Positions 53,699-64,000 of a stretch of DNA of 64,000 nt are shown in pieces. The notes below the pieces were generated by a model, which did no database searches, had not been told where the DNA came from, and saw only the letters and a program-made list of their open reading frames with translations. A program made the position numbers and the translations under genes. Origin of the DNA: Pterois miles (taxonomy: Eukaryota > Chordata > Actinopteri > Perciformes > Scorpaenidae). Within the stretch, counting starts at the first letter, position 1. Every line of letters starts with the position of its first letter. The DNA lies in the NCBI GenBank assembly GCA_947000775.1, contig CAMQGK010000056.1:717501-781500 (forward strand). Direction: 5' to 3'.

Positions 53699-56600
53699 CT
53701 GAAAGAGGGACAAAAATGTGCAGTTAGAACAACTGTTATGCCACTACTGCAACAGGAAACATATCAAAGCTACAGCTATAACAGTAAAATATGCACAATA
53801 GGAATGCTAATTTTGAATTCTTTTCCTAACCAATAACCACCCCTCGTTAACCGATTATTACCATTATCTGACAAGATTAGTGTGTTGCATGCAGTGGTGC
53901 TGTGATTTTAGTCCAGCTGCAACAATAAGCCGCTGCACAATCAGGTTAAATCCATCACTTATCACCAGCTGCAGTGTCTGCGCAAAACAGACAACTGAGT
54001 CGCCAGTTCACCCGTCTGGGAGAGTTAGCAGCCACAACGCTGTATGTATTGGCTAGGACACATGCAGCCACTTTCCTAGTAAAAGCCTCTACTGCATGAT
54101 TTAGCTTAGCTGCAAGGTGGTCGGTACAAGCTAGCACCCGACAAACCGTGTGTTTGCAGCTGTAGCATTGCTGGTGATTTTGTGCTCGCCGTTGTCACAC
54201 ACACACACACCACACACACACATAGTTTGGTCTGTCGGCACGGTGTAATGTTGGCAAGTGTTCGACAGACCGTATTTGTGTGGCAGTGGTGAGTTACAAC
54301 AGAAATGAGAGGAGTATAACTGACTGATAAATCACATTTTCATCATCATTGTGATATGAAAAGAGATAAGAAAAAAACATATTTAGGGATGGTTAGTTAA
54401 CAGGCTCTGGGGTTTAAGACTAGTATTTATTATCACAATGCAAGCTCTCCCTGTTCTGTGGAGGAGCTCTCCATACACAATATAATACATAAACACACGC
54501 AGCCATGTCATTGAACAGCTGATCAGAGAGGCCAAGGTGGAGATGAGTTGATGATAGCTACGCTCCACCAAGGCACCAAGACACATTATCATTACACCTG
54601 TTCAACAAGCATAAACATAACACAGTTGAACATGAAGGAAAGCAACATTCAATCTGCTCTGTCCGCAGTCTTTAATTCACTGCCGCTATGTGCCGCTACA
54701 AGCACAGCATTTTAGGTCAGCAGCTAATACCAAACTTTAAACATTACATTATTTAGTTGAGTTGTGAATGACTATAGTTCTCTCTAGTAAGCAGTATTCA
54801 GTGTTCGTGTGCAGGGATTTTATTGTGAAGGTGGTACAAATGCAGTGAGGCAGTGACGCGCTGTTATTGACAAGTTATTTATTATCTTCATGAATTTCAT
54901 AAAGCAACATAACCCTCAGCTACACATGCTGAAACTAAAGCTGGCAGTAGGCTCTGTAGTCTGACTGTTTAGGTTAGTTTGCCATGTATGGAGGAGGGAT
55001 GACAGATAATGACTGATCTGATGATTCTTCAATCTTTCTAAGCCTCACTTAGTATTTTCATGTCAGGAACTTGATTTATTTTAACATTTTAGATTTGTTT
55101 CCAGAGAGATATTATAAAGTTTAAATAGTGACCATGCTGTTGTATAACTATAGATAATATGCATACTTTATATAATATTTATTGTAAGTCATATTTTCAT
55201 TGTGTGAATGAGAGATTTGACATTTCACTTTTCTAGACAAACCCCAAAAATAAGCTATACACTTACCTGTTTTTTGCAAGCCTGATTTCCCTCTTCATTG
55301 TTGGGTCGTCACTCTTGCCCTGAGGTAGTCCCACAGGAGAGGTCATCACTACAGTCTGAGGCAGGGAGCTGGATGTGGGCGCTGTGCGGATCTGGTATGT
55401 TTGCACCTCTCCTCCTGCACCTGAGGGACACACGACAGTCAAAAGATGACAGCAGGGGTCAAAATAGCCCTGCCACACAGCATGCATCACTTGAGAGATC
55501 TTACTTGTGAAGTTTAGACTGAACTGTGTTATTTTTTTAACCATAAACATAACATTACAGCCCATTAGAGCTTCAAATAACTTTTGTTAGCTACTCGTTT
55601 TCTGGTGTCAATAGATGTTTTAAAACGTGAATAAAAAGCCATTAAGATGTTTGCCAAAGGACAGGTTTCTGAAAATGATGAACATGATATTAATTACACT
55701 ACAATTAAATTCTCCTATTGGAAGTAAGCCACACTCCAACTGCAACAGCACTGTGTCAAAAAAACAATCTATTATTTTAATGATAAATAACAATTCAATA
55801 AATTTATATCTAGGAAAGCAATGATTTAGTCAAGTCTGATGTTGCCTTACACATAATAGAATGATCCCAGTCACTTCCACACAGTGAGGCATAAAGCTTA
55901 TTAATTTAACACTGATATCAGATTGGTGCTCAGTATTGTCAGAAACCCAAAGCCCAGATATTGGTACTTGGACTGAAAAAGCCAGAATGGTGTACCCCTT
56001 CCACAGAGCAGGAAGCTGAGCTAGGCTCAGGCTTTGTCAGAGCCCACTGTGGCAGCACCCTGTCATTAAAATAACTCTGGAGACTGTTCCTTCTGACTAA
56101 CAGTACTATTGTCTGTTTGAACACCTAACACATTCTGGCATCTGGCAATCTCCTTATGAAAGGTGACTACATTAGCAGGTAAAATTGGGTTAAAACTCGT
56201 ACAAATTCAGATGATTTTCTTAATATATGTTATGTTTTTCCATGTTTTGCTTACCTTGTACAACAACCTGGTTGCTAGGCACCAGTATCTGCTGGCCGTC
56301 AGGTGTGTGGGCATACTGAAGGATGGTCGTGCCTTGCTGGGCTGCACCAGAGTTGGCCATGGTGACGGCCTGTAGCCCCTGAATGCCTTCGGACCCCGGA
56401 GTCGCTAGCTGGATTGTGCCATTAGCAGCTATAGTAACTAGAATAATCACACAGATGGCATCAGTCGGGTAAAGAAGAATATTAAAAAAAAAAAAAAAAA
56501 AATCACATCACACTCACGTTTCTGATAGCTAGGTTTACTTTCTGGGTACTACTGCAGAGTACTCATTTTTAAAATAGACTTACAGAATACAGACATTTTG

Positions 56601-59600
56601 GGAATTTTGCCCATTAGCTTATAATAAGTTGGTTTCTGGTATACAGTCTGTCTGGTGAGCATACAACACAAAAGTACACAGTATGAAATATTACAAAACA
56701 ATAGAGGTGGGAGGGTTCAGAAAACTCATGGTTTGGTTCATTTCATGGTTTGCGGTCATGATTTTCAGTTTGGTTCGGTAAATTTATGGTAGAGCAAGAG
56801 GCCAATTTCCAACTTCAATTTAAACATGCATTTCATTTGGCAAAATAAGTCTACAACTGTTTGCCTTCACATTAGTAGACTAACATAAGGAAACAAAACA
56901 AAACACTTCTTCATTGCCACATCTTATGGCTGGACTACTTATCAAAAAGAAAAGTGCCACTGTGTTATTTAAAAATAATTAATAAATAAAAACAAATCAT
57001 CAACAAAAAGTGCTGCATCAGGTCAGCCAGCACTAATCTTTTTTTTTTTAAACAACAGTAACATATACTAGGCCAGCACCATATGAGGAAAATCTGCCAT
57101 GTGTAATAACACTGCTCAGTATTGCAATGATGATATGACTTGTGATAAATAAATAAATAAATATTTGAGAGTGTACTAGCTATACTTATGTCAGCCTGGT
57201 TGTTTTTAAATTCAGAACCAGATTAGAATTGAATATTTAAACACAGACCAGGATCATGTTGTTTCTAGAGCAGCAACAGTAATGTTTACAACAGCAAAGT
57301 CACCATAGAAACTCATTAATATCTCACTGGAAACAATCTAATATATTAATAAAATAAATCATATTCCTGAGTGAAGTTTATAAAGACTGAAGAACACAAA
57401 CATCAGTCAGTATCAGTTCTTCCCCCTGTTCTGTCCTCCTCTCCTCCTCTGTTCTCCTGTCCTCCTCTCCTCCTCTGTTCTCCTGTCCTCCTCTGTTCTC
57501 CTGTCCTCCTCTCCTCCTCTGTTCTCCTGTCCTCTGTTCTCCTGTCCTCCTTTGTTCTCCTGTCCTCCTCTCCTCCTCTGTTCTCCTGTCCTCCTTTGTT
57601 CTTCTGTCCTCCTGTCCTCCTCTGTTCTCCTGTCCTCCTCTGTTCTCCTGTCCTCCTCTGTTCTCCTGTTCTCCTGTCCTCCTCTGCTCTCCTGTCCTCC
57701 TCTGCTCTCCTGTCCTCCTCTGTTCTCCTGTCCTCCTCTGTTCTCCTGTCCTCCTCCCTCTGCTGATGTGAACCACTGCAGGCACCGCTGGTAGAGAGGA
57801 GGAGATGCTTTGTCTCAGCCAGCTGATCAGTTTACTACTAAGAAGTTTCAGCTTGTGTGGCTGAGAATATGTTGCTCCTAAACTTTATGAGGATAATATA
57901 TTAATAACACAGAGGCTCCGCAGTTCAGACCACTTCACTGCTACCGTTCCTCCCTTCACAATAAACTCCCTGAACACAGCCCCTGAACACTGCTGACTAG
58001 AAGGAACTACAGTCATTTACTGACACATGTTTACCATTTGCTGTTAGCCGCTGAGCTAACGTGCAGTGGGTGAGTTAATAGCTGTGGTAATGTAAACATA
58101 GTGGCGATGTTGAGAGACATGCAGAGTAAAATCTGGTCCACCCTCGCCGAAATTGAGCCAATCACAACACACGACCGCAGCTTCAGTTACACTGCGCATG
58201 TGTTTTACCCCATACCCCTGTCCACCGTGTCCCGGCCTTTTTCCATAGACCTTGATTTCTAGTGTGACAATAAACGCAAAAAAGAAAAAGAAAAGACACA
58301 ATCGGCCTCATAACCTATTTAAAATGAACTGAACGATACATACACGACCTGAACCGTGACAAGCGAACCCGAACGGTTCAGCTTTTTACCCGAACCGTTC
58401 CCATCCCTACATCATAAGGATCACAAATTTCCTGTCGTAGAAACGCAATATATGTTTTATTTTTTAATTAATCCTGAGGCCTACAAATTAATGATATTTA
58501 AAAACAAATTATTAATTTCAGAAGCCAACTGACCACACTTTGGGCTCACTCATTTTTTTATGTACGTAATATTAAAGGTTCATACTGTACTGGCCGGTGC
58601 TGGTCTGGTAGATTTGGGTGGTGGGTACTGTAACACCTGCTACTCCTGTGGATGCTGGGCCGTTATCCTTTCCCTCAATGTGTGTCACTTCCTCAGATGA
58701 AAGTTCATTTAGGATTTTTCTACAAGGTGAGAGGAGAAGGGAGAGGGACACTTGAGTTAGTATTCCTCCCAAGACAGTTTTTGTGTCGTGGCTGTGCTTG
58801 TGCATTGTTTTACCTGTATGAAGGTCGTCTTGCCAGTATTTCTCTGGTCTTATGGGCTGCAGCTCCACTATCTGAAGAGTCCTGTGAATCGTCACTATCT
58901 GAACCCAGGGCCTTGAAAAAGGGAGGTGGATTAACAAAGTGCATATGAGTAATTGGATAAAACGGCATACTGACGCTTTGTAAATAGAGGCTAAGGTGAT
59001 AAATTAATCACTTAGACACAATGATTACAGAGTCAAGAAAACCAGGCAGTCTCACCTGTGCAGACTGCATTTGAGGGGACTGGATGACTGATGACTGTGC
59101 AGACTGGATCACCCCTTGAACTTGAAACTGACCCCCTGGCAGCTGTACAACGGCCACAGAACCACCACCCAGCGACATCTACAAAAACCCAAACAATATT
59201 AAATCTATAAAAAACAACATATTTATCAAGGCATCAATTTGTGTGTGTAAAAAAGTTCAGAAGCTTATTGAGACTCATTCATGTAAAAAAAAAAAAAAAA
59301 AAAAAGCTCAAAAAGAGTCATAATTTCACCTAAATTACACAAAACATGTTTTGTTTTATCACTACCTCATTAAGCCATGACGACAGTTTTGGTATTATGT
59401 GCGTAGAATTGCGATATTTGCCACTGACGCTTCTGCCACCTCTCTAACACAATGGTTGCATCTGAAAATCCATACTAACATGCTGTTTAGTACATTAAAA
59501 CAGTATGCAAGGTATTTCAGTATGTCTGAAACCTTTGTATGAAACCACTAGTATGTGAACTGTATATTATTTCCAGTGAAATATTACAGTATGCAGACAT

Positions 59601-62348
59601 GGCATAAATATCCCACAATGCAATACAGTAGTGACAACAACGTTCATAACATGTTGACAGACAGCTCTGTAACATCAATATCGCTTCAAATTAAGCATAC
59701 AATTTCAAATTGCTAGGTGTAATATATCACAAACCGCTGTTTTGATCACGAGTTTGGCACAGGTTACCATGGTTACACATCTCTAACTAGCAAGGAGGCT
59801 CTCAGGAAGTGATGATGTAAATTACTGCTCAATGTGTCCGAAAAGATACATACTACTGTTTATTCACACAGAAGTATGTTGGAACGATAGTACACATATT
59901 GGACATGTAGTGCGTAGTATGCAATTTCGGACGCAACCGATGCAAGCAAACGAAATTTAGCTTATGCTGCTCAGAGCTGTCGTAGTTACTCTGGATGATC
60001 TAAAGCCCTCGCTGTGATTGGTTTCCTCTGGATGATCTACATTTTACTGAAGAATAGTCTCTGTGAGACCTGTCAGTGTTTTTTTGTTTGTTTTTTCAAA
60101 ATTTCTCCATCATTGGAGTGGGCTGTAATCTTCAAGATGGATATCTCATAAACTATCTACATAATATCACAAGGGATCAGTGGAAAATGTGTAATTTGGG
60201 TGAACTAATCATATAAAATAAACCCTTCTCACTATATTATTTCAACTAAGTAAACACTGAACGGGTTTTGTCGCAATATGATTGAAGTGTTAATCCTTCC
60301 GATTTCAGTCGAGGTTGATTTAGAATTTCTATGAGTGAAAACAGTGGTATTGTGGTCAGAGTTTAGCCGTGTGGAGTCTTTCTGTTCGCACTTTAGCTTA
60401 TAAATAGAATATACTTCTCTGTACACAAGCTTCAAGTTTTCATGTTGGATGCTAAGTTCTATACTTTGTGTATAAAGTGGAGAACAACTGCAATTTTCCA
60501 GGAATGTCACCACAGACACCCATTTATTAACAATGCAAATATATAAATACTGTAATACTTTCATCAGTCATATGCTCAGTCTCTACTGTGTTACCTCATT
60601 TGGCTATTCATAGTGACCTATCAGACATTTATTTAAATAATCCTTCAGATTGCCACTTTAAGTATGCATTCCTGTACCCTCATTAACAGTTTTTACACTT
60701 TGAGTCCATAAAAGATGAAAACCACTGTCTCATTGGACGCTATGAACGCAGAAAGGAACATAAGGTTCTTCAAACGGTTATGTACTGCCAAGATAGAAAT
60801 TGCAACCATAGATATAAAACAAAAAATGGTTTTATATCAATAAATTAACATCCTCTGATACATCAACAAGTAAGTAAGACAGCAACAGAGGAGCGTCAAG
60901 TGGATTGGTCACGCTAAATCCCTTATTACAAAATGAACAGATAAGACTGTGCAGATAAGTAGTTTAGTAAAAGACTTAATTTACTTTTTTTTTCAATTCT
61001 AATTGTCTTCTTCTAACATTGCCTCTTAGTTCATGATTAACATAACAATGAGAGGATATAACATGACATGGCTATAAGAGCAGAGTTAAAACAAATTTTC
61101 TAAAAACCTGAGTGTCTCGCTGTACTAATAAACCAACCTTATGATTTTAGAGCGGTTTCAGCAAGGCATTCACAACCACAGTGGACTAGTTGTATTAGCA
61201 GTGCAACAGCTACAGGGTAATAGAGAATGGCAGTATTATGAGCTTTTTACAACAAAGTATTAGGGCCACATTAAGGGGGGAAAATCTGACATTTTGAGAA
61301 TAAAGTCATAACAAGAAAAAAGTTGTAATTTAATGAGAATAAAGTCATGCTATTTGAAGAAAAGTCATATTACTTGAATAAAGTCAACTTTATGAGAAGA
61401 AAGTCATAATTTTATGAAAAAGTTGTAACTTAATGAGAATAAAGTCATACTATTTCAAGAAAAATCATAATATTGCAAGCATAAAATCATAACTTTACAA
61501 GAGAAAAAATCATTTCCTCCTCCACAACAGAGATAATGTCCTCCAGGTCTGTGCGGGTCTATCTTTGTAATAAACGTAGTGTGTTGCACAATTTTTTTCA
61601 AGGTCCTGTTACTCATGACAATGTGGTGCTGATGTGCTAAACGATTAAATATTTTATTTGTGAAACCTCAAGTATCACAAGATGCTCCACATTCCTCATT
61701 TTCACATAGGCTGCTCTATTTCCCCTCTAAAATAACACATGAAAAACTATATTATGTGCATATTCTCTCACAATTTTTTTTTCTTGTAACCGTCTTTATA
61801 ATGACTTTTTTTTCTCGTAAACCTATGACTTTATTCTCATGATATTATGATTTTACTTCTTGTAGCCATCTGATGTTATTCTCATATTACGACTCTTTTC
61901 TTGCAACCTTGAATGTTCTCATATTACAACTTTTTTCTCATAACCTTGGCTCTAATGTCATAATATTATGACTTTATTCTCGTAAACCTATGACTGACTC
62001 ATAATATTAGGATTTTATTTCTTGTAGCCATCTGATGTTATTCTCATATTAGGACTTTTTTCTTGTAACCTTTATTATCATAATATTACGACTTTTTTCT
62101 CATAATATCTGACTTTATTCTCGCTAACCTATGACTTCATTCTCGAAATCTCAGATTTGTTTATTTTTTTCCCTTAAAGTGGCCTTAATACTCCATCGTA
62201 GCTTTCTAATGGGATCGTTATTGTAGTTTGAAAGGGATCCATGAGTTACCTGTTGTGCTATCTGTGAGAACTGAGAGGTTGTGATGGTGGTGGGAATGGA
62301 GGCAGTCTGTAACTCAGTGCCATTGCTGCCCTGCTGCACTTCTTCCAT
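53554..62348 (-). CDS. atf1: atf1: CREB/ATF family bZIP transcription factor, 311 aa
   Basis: cAMP-responsive nuclear activator that binds CRE (TGACGTCA) sites as a dimer. Seven coding exons (62250-62348, 59056-59178, 58814-58911, 58586-58719, 56255-56437, 55267-55420, 53554-53698) join in frame to 311 residues; human ATF1 has 271. Residues 1-33 resemble the ATF1 N-terminus (QFSQIAQQ). Residues 34-74 are a Q1-like segment (VVQLPGGQFQVQGVIQSAQ). 75-125 is the kinase-inducible domain with the PKA site RRPSY at Ser105. 140-250 is the Q2-type region (GQQILVPSNQVVVQ). 255-311 is the bZIP: basic REAARECRRKKKEYVK and heptad leucines 281, 288, 295, 302. KREIRLAKNR and synteny favour ATF1 over CREB1, but the Q1 segment is CREB-like. 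Confidence 0.95.
53798..54340. mobile_element. Family A repeat, third copy (partial)
   Basis: AGGAATGCTAATTTTGAATT, CCAATAACCACCCCTCGTTA and GTGTTGCATGCAGTGGTGC parallel the start of 3610 and 42414. The 3' part is degraded. atf1 intron. Confidence 0.65.
54370..55200. mobile_element. hAT-related repeat, copy related to 33901-35211
   Basis: Blocks such as ACAGTTGAACATGAAGGAAA, AACATAACCCTCAGCTACAC and CTAAAGCTGGCAGTAG match 34160-34500 in order. Terminal repeats are not found, so it is a fragment. Confidence 0.65.
55267..55420 (-). CDS. atf1: atf1 exon: linker and start of basic region (154 nt)
   Basis: GEVQTYQIRTAPTSSSLPQT, VVMTSPVG, and SDDPTMKREIRLAKN. Acceptor GTCCCTCAG, donor GTAAGTGT. 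The split arginine joins the bZIP exon. Confidence 0.94.
55780..56000. repeat. Fragment of the 19904-type MITE
   Basis: AACACTGATATCAGATTGGTGCTCAG and the GGACTGAAAAAGCC end parallel 20545-20620, with the terminal repeat decayed. Confidence 0.6.
56255..56437 (-). CDS. atf1: atf1 exon: Q2 transactivation region (183 nt)
   Basis: TIAANGTIQLATPGSEGIQG, then TTILQYAHTPDGQQILVPSN and QVVVQ. Acceptor ATTATTCTAG, donor GTAAGCAA. The glutamine-rich Q2 contacts TAF4 in CREB-family proteins (known). Confidence 0.94.
56702..58409. mobile_element. DNA transposon copy (1.7 kb) with an internal minisatellite
   Basis: Left end TAGAGGTGGGAGGGTTCAG and right end CGAACCGTTCCCATCCCTA are imperfect inverted repeats. 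57290-57420 is the inverted counterpart of 34640-34760. No transposase ORF. Intron between the Q2 and KID exons of atf1. Confidence 0.6.
57424..57757. repeat. Pyrimidine-rich minisatellite
   Basis: About 330 bases of CCTCTGTTCTCCTGTCCT units of roughly 18 bases with variants of TCCTCC. It is open in several frames (LLCSPV-type and RRTGEQ-type repeats), so the ORFs over it are artefacts. Confidence 0.9.
58586..58719 (-). CDS. atf1: atf1 exon: second half of KID and linker (134 nt)
   Basis: KILNELSSEEVTHIEG continues KID; VPTTQIYQTSTGQY matches the VPTPIYQTSSGQY of human ATF1/CREB1. Acceptor CACCTTGTAG, donor GTATGAAC. Only 94 bases of intron separate it from the previous exon. Confidence 0.93.
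58814..58911 (-). CDS. atf1: atf1 exon: first half of KID (98 nt)
   Basis: ALGSDSDDSQDSSDSG, an acidic Ser-rich stretch with casein-kinase-type sites, then TREILARRPSY. Acceptor CTTTTTCAAG, donor GTAAAACA; the arginine after SY is split AG/A. Confidence 0.93.
59056..59178 (-). CDS. atf1: atf1 exon encoding the Q1-like segment (123 nt)
   Basis: 41 codons, MSLGGGSVAVVQLPGGQFQV through SVIQSPQMQSAQ; phase 0 at both ends, so it could be skipped without frame loss. Acceptor GTTTTTGTAG, donor GTGAGACT. It is closest to the end of CREB1 Q1 (VQLPNGQTVQVHGVIQAAQ). Confidence 0.92.
59453..59940. mobile_element. MITE family C, copy 2
   Basis: Left GGTTGCATCTGAAAATCCAT; right ATGCAATTTCGGACGCAACC, an imperfect inverted pair. 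The body is collinear with 38362-38873. Confidence 0.85.
59941..61257. other. atf1 intron (part), nothing recognised
   Basis: AT-rich; no exon, RNA or definite repeat. Confidence 0.45.
61258..62190. mobile_element. Fold-back element built of 'AAAGTCAT' tandem units
   Basis: Left end TATTAGGGCCACATTAAGGG; right end CCCTTAAAGTGGCCTTAATA, an inverted pair with few mismatches. The left arm has many GAGAATAAAGTCATA-type units and the right arm their reverse complements (ATGACTTTATTCTC). The middle (about 61500-61760) is unrelated. It ends 60 bases from the atf1 start-codon exon. Confidence 0.8.
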
Positions 62349-62353
62349 AGTAA
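62250..62353 (-). CDS. atf1: atf1 exon with start codon (coding 62250-62348)
   Basis: Only 5 bases of 5' UTR (TTACT) precede the ATG at 62348. 33 codons, MEEVQQGSNG to QFSQIAQQ, phase 0, donor GTAACTCA. A long intron follows (59179-62249). Confidence 0.9.
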
Positions 62354-63012
62354 CTGGGAACAAATAAATCAATATTACCGTTTTACAATGGCGCTAATGT
62401 AACACAACGACTGTCTGTGGCGGGGGTTGCCTGCCTGTATGCTGCACTCCGCTTAGGCCTGTGCGCTATTTGTTGATATAATTAATAACTCTTCTCGACC
62501 AACGTGAAACAGATAGAGCGATATCAAAACGCAGTTTCATACTTCAGCTAACCGCTGCTTTTAAAGTTAAACAGCTGGGTTTAAGCTAAGAATCGACTTC
62601 CTCTTTGGTCCAAACGTATTAGCCAATACAACCAACGTTACCGCGGAGTTACGGAGCATAGGTAGGCCCGACAGTCAGTGCTGTTAACTTTTTACCCTCA
62701 TGAATTAAATACATTTTGTTTGTTTTTAAGTGGGCGACTTCATCCCCAGTAAACGTGTACAGCGGAAATGTAAAGTTATCCTTTCAGACATTACTGCTAG
62801 AGTGTTCGACCTCACCAACGTTACCACTGCTAGTTAACGGTAGCTAACGTTCGGTTAAACGGCTGTTTACCACTTTAAAACGTTAAAAACAACAGTTTCG
62901 GAGCTACACGCGGGGCAAGTTTTGTTACTCTGGTTCACAGGATGGATGAGCTTTTGTCTCAATGAGCAAATATGTGCAACTCTGTCACTGGCACGCAAGT
63001 TACCGCGTCAAT

Positions 63013-63020
63013 AGACGTCA
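63013..63020 (-). promoter_or_regulatory. CRE-like site near the atf1 promoter
   Basis: TGACGTCT on the minus strand, one base off the CRE palindrome, in atf1 intron 1 about 155 bases inside the first donor. An additional CGTCA half-site lies at 63006-63010. Confidence 0.45.
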
Positions 63021-63174
63021 GCGATACGAGGAGCCATTAAGCTAACTACACCTTCCCTTTTCGTAAAACGGCGAGGAGTTGACGAGGCAACAGCCGCCAT
63101 TACCGCCACAGCGGAGCAGACCGAGCAGACAGCCAGACGAGCACAAAATTACCGCTCAGCCAGCCAAAATTTAC

Positions 63175-63300
63175 CTTATCAAGGGCCGCGGAACTGCTCT
63201 TGTTCACAGCGTGGACTTCGCGCAGTTCGTGTGTATACTTTGACACAAGAAAACGCGTGAAAAGTTACTTAGCAGAAATGGCTAACAGCTAAAAATACGA
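63175..63300 (-). other. atf1: Probable non-coding first exon of atf1
   Basis: Donor TTGATAAG/GTAAATTT at 63175/63174 on the minus strand pairs with the acceptor TTGTTCCCAG before 62353. The exon's 5' limit is not visible; the right border given is approximate. Confidence 0.5.
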
Positions 63301-63374
63301 AGATGTCAGCTAAAAAAATAGCTGACCACTTTTTTTCCCAAAGGAAATGGGCGGTGCTGCTTGGGAAAGACGCA

Positions 63375-63382
63375 TTACGTCA
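63375..63382 (-). promoter_or_regulatory. CRE-like site upstream of atf1
   Basis: TGACGTAA on the minus strand, a common CRE/ATF variant. An inverted CCAAT (ATTGG, 63403-63407) lies 20 bases further upstream. Both are placed as expected for a promoter of the minus-strand gene. Confidence 0.5.
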
Positions 63383-63641
63383 TAGTCTCTGTAGGCGTTG
63401 TGATTGGTGGAGAGAGTTTGAGCAACTGGTAGGCGCAGAAGAAGAAGAGGGTGGAAAAAGTCCACTTTGTTTTCTATCACACAGAGTGCTTTGCTCAAGT
63501 AACCTTACTTCATGCTAACTTATACTGAAAGTATAAGTATTTATTCATTTCAAGTGCTAGAACATTAAAATGCACAGGATGCATCAGCAATAATAATCCA
63601 ATATATAACCCTCTGACAAGGGGCATTATGCATTGTAAACA

Positions 63642-64000
63642 GGGGCTGTTAATCGATTAAAATATTTAATTGCGATTAATCACGATTGTTCATTTGCGTT
63701 TTTTAATCTAAAAAATGTACCATAAATTGATATTTGTCATATATTTAACACTCTAATCAGCACGGGATTGGGAAAATATGCTTCTTTATGCAAAAATATG
63801 TATATATTTATTGGAAGTCATTTAACAACACAAAACAACGACAGGTACTGTATTTAGCATAAAAAGAGGTATGCTCAAATCATAAGATGGTAAACTCAAA
63901 CCCAACATGCAACAACAGCTGTTAGTGTGTCAGTGTGCTGATTTGACGATGACTTGCCCCAAACTGCATGTGATTATCATAAAGTGGGCATGACTGTAAT
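63642..64000 (-). mobile_element. MITE family B, copy 7 (cut by the window end)
   Basis: Opposite orientation to the other copies: starts GGGGCTGTTAATCGATTAAA and continues with AATATGCTTCTTTATGCAAA, GTCAGTGTGCTGATTTGACG and AAAGTGGGCATGACTGTAA. Confidence 0.85.

Noticed and set aside
54370..55200. Possible intact transposase gene in the hAT-like repeats
   Set aside because: All related copies (33901, 54370, 56702) lack a long ORF and show no transposase or zinc-finger BED motif.
57371..57785. Overlapping repetitive ORFs on both strands (131 and 135 codons)
   Set aside because: An 18-base repeat unit is a multiple of three and stays open in several frames on both strands. No family resemblance.
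53554..62348. Gene is creb1 rather than atf1
   Set aside because: The N-terminus (QFSQIAQQ), KREIRLAKNR and the SCN8A-METTL7A-ATF1 neighbourhood favour ATF1, although the Q1 exon is CREB-like. A tree would decide.

Overview
This window is nuclear DNA of a teleost fish, most likely a percomorph. The genes are split by spliceosomal introns, the coding exons match vertebrate families at the residue level, and the spaces between them are full of short dinucleotide repeats and non-autonomous DNA transposons of the kind common in fish. I see no operons, no CRISPR array and no prokaryotic or viral genes. The 5' to 3' order on the + strand is scn8a (minus, 5' half only), mettl7a copy 1 (plus), mettl7a copy 2 (plus), atf1 (minus, complete). 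Neighbouring SCN8A, METTL7A and ATF1 also lie on one human chromosome arm (12q13), so this looks like conserved synteny.

Region 1 to about 37.8 kb is the 5' half of scn8a (voltage-gated sodium channel alpha subunit Nav1.6), read on the minus strand. A probable non-coding exon ends at 37671 and coding begins at 31842. Ten coding exons cover residues 1 to 543: the N-terminus, all of domain I, and the start of the I-II linker. The rest of the gene lies beyond the left edge. Two details are conserved at base level. Intron 2 is a U12-type AT-AC intron, and exon 5 is present as two tandem, mutually exclusive copies (5N then 5A). The introns hold a degraded non-LTR retrotransposon, several copies of one roughly 700-base MITE family, hAT-type elements and long dinucleotide arrays.

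Region 37.8 to 45.3 kb is intergenic and largely repeats. Region 45.3 to 51.9 kb carries two tandem two-exon methyltransferase genes of the METTL7A (TMT1A) family, with intact 242- and 244-residue products. A transposon of about 1.7 kb sits between them and ends 98 bases before the second start codon.

Region 52.8 to 63.3 kb is atf1 on the minus strand, tail to tail with mettl7a copy 2. Seven coding exons and one probable non-coding first exon give a 311-residue CREB/ATF protein with a kinase-inducible domain and a bZIP. It also keeps a CREB-like Q1 segment that human ATF1 lacks. CRE-like sites lie around its promoter.

The genes are functionally unrelated; they are neighbours by synteny, not a pathway. 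I found no previously undescribed multi-gene system. The most interesting items are the two splice-level features of scn8a, the Q1-bearing atf1, a nested hAT insertion whose empty site can be read from a paralogous repeat copy, and a long fold-back element in an atf1 intron. Everything here was read by eye and by hand translation; no database or alignment was run.
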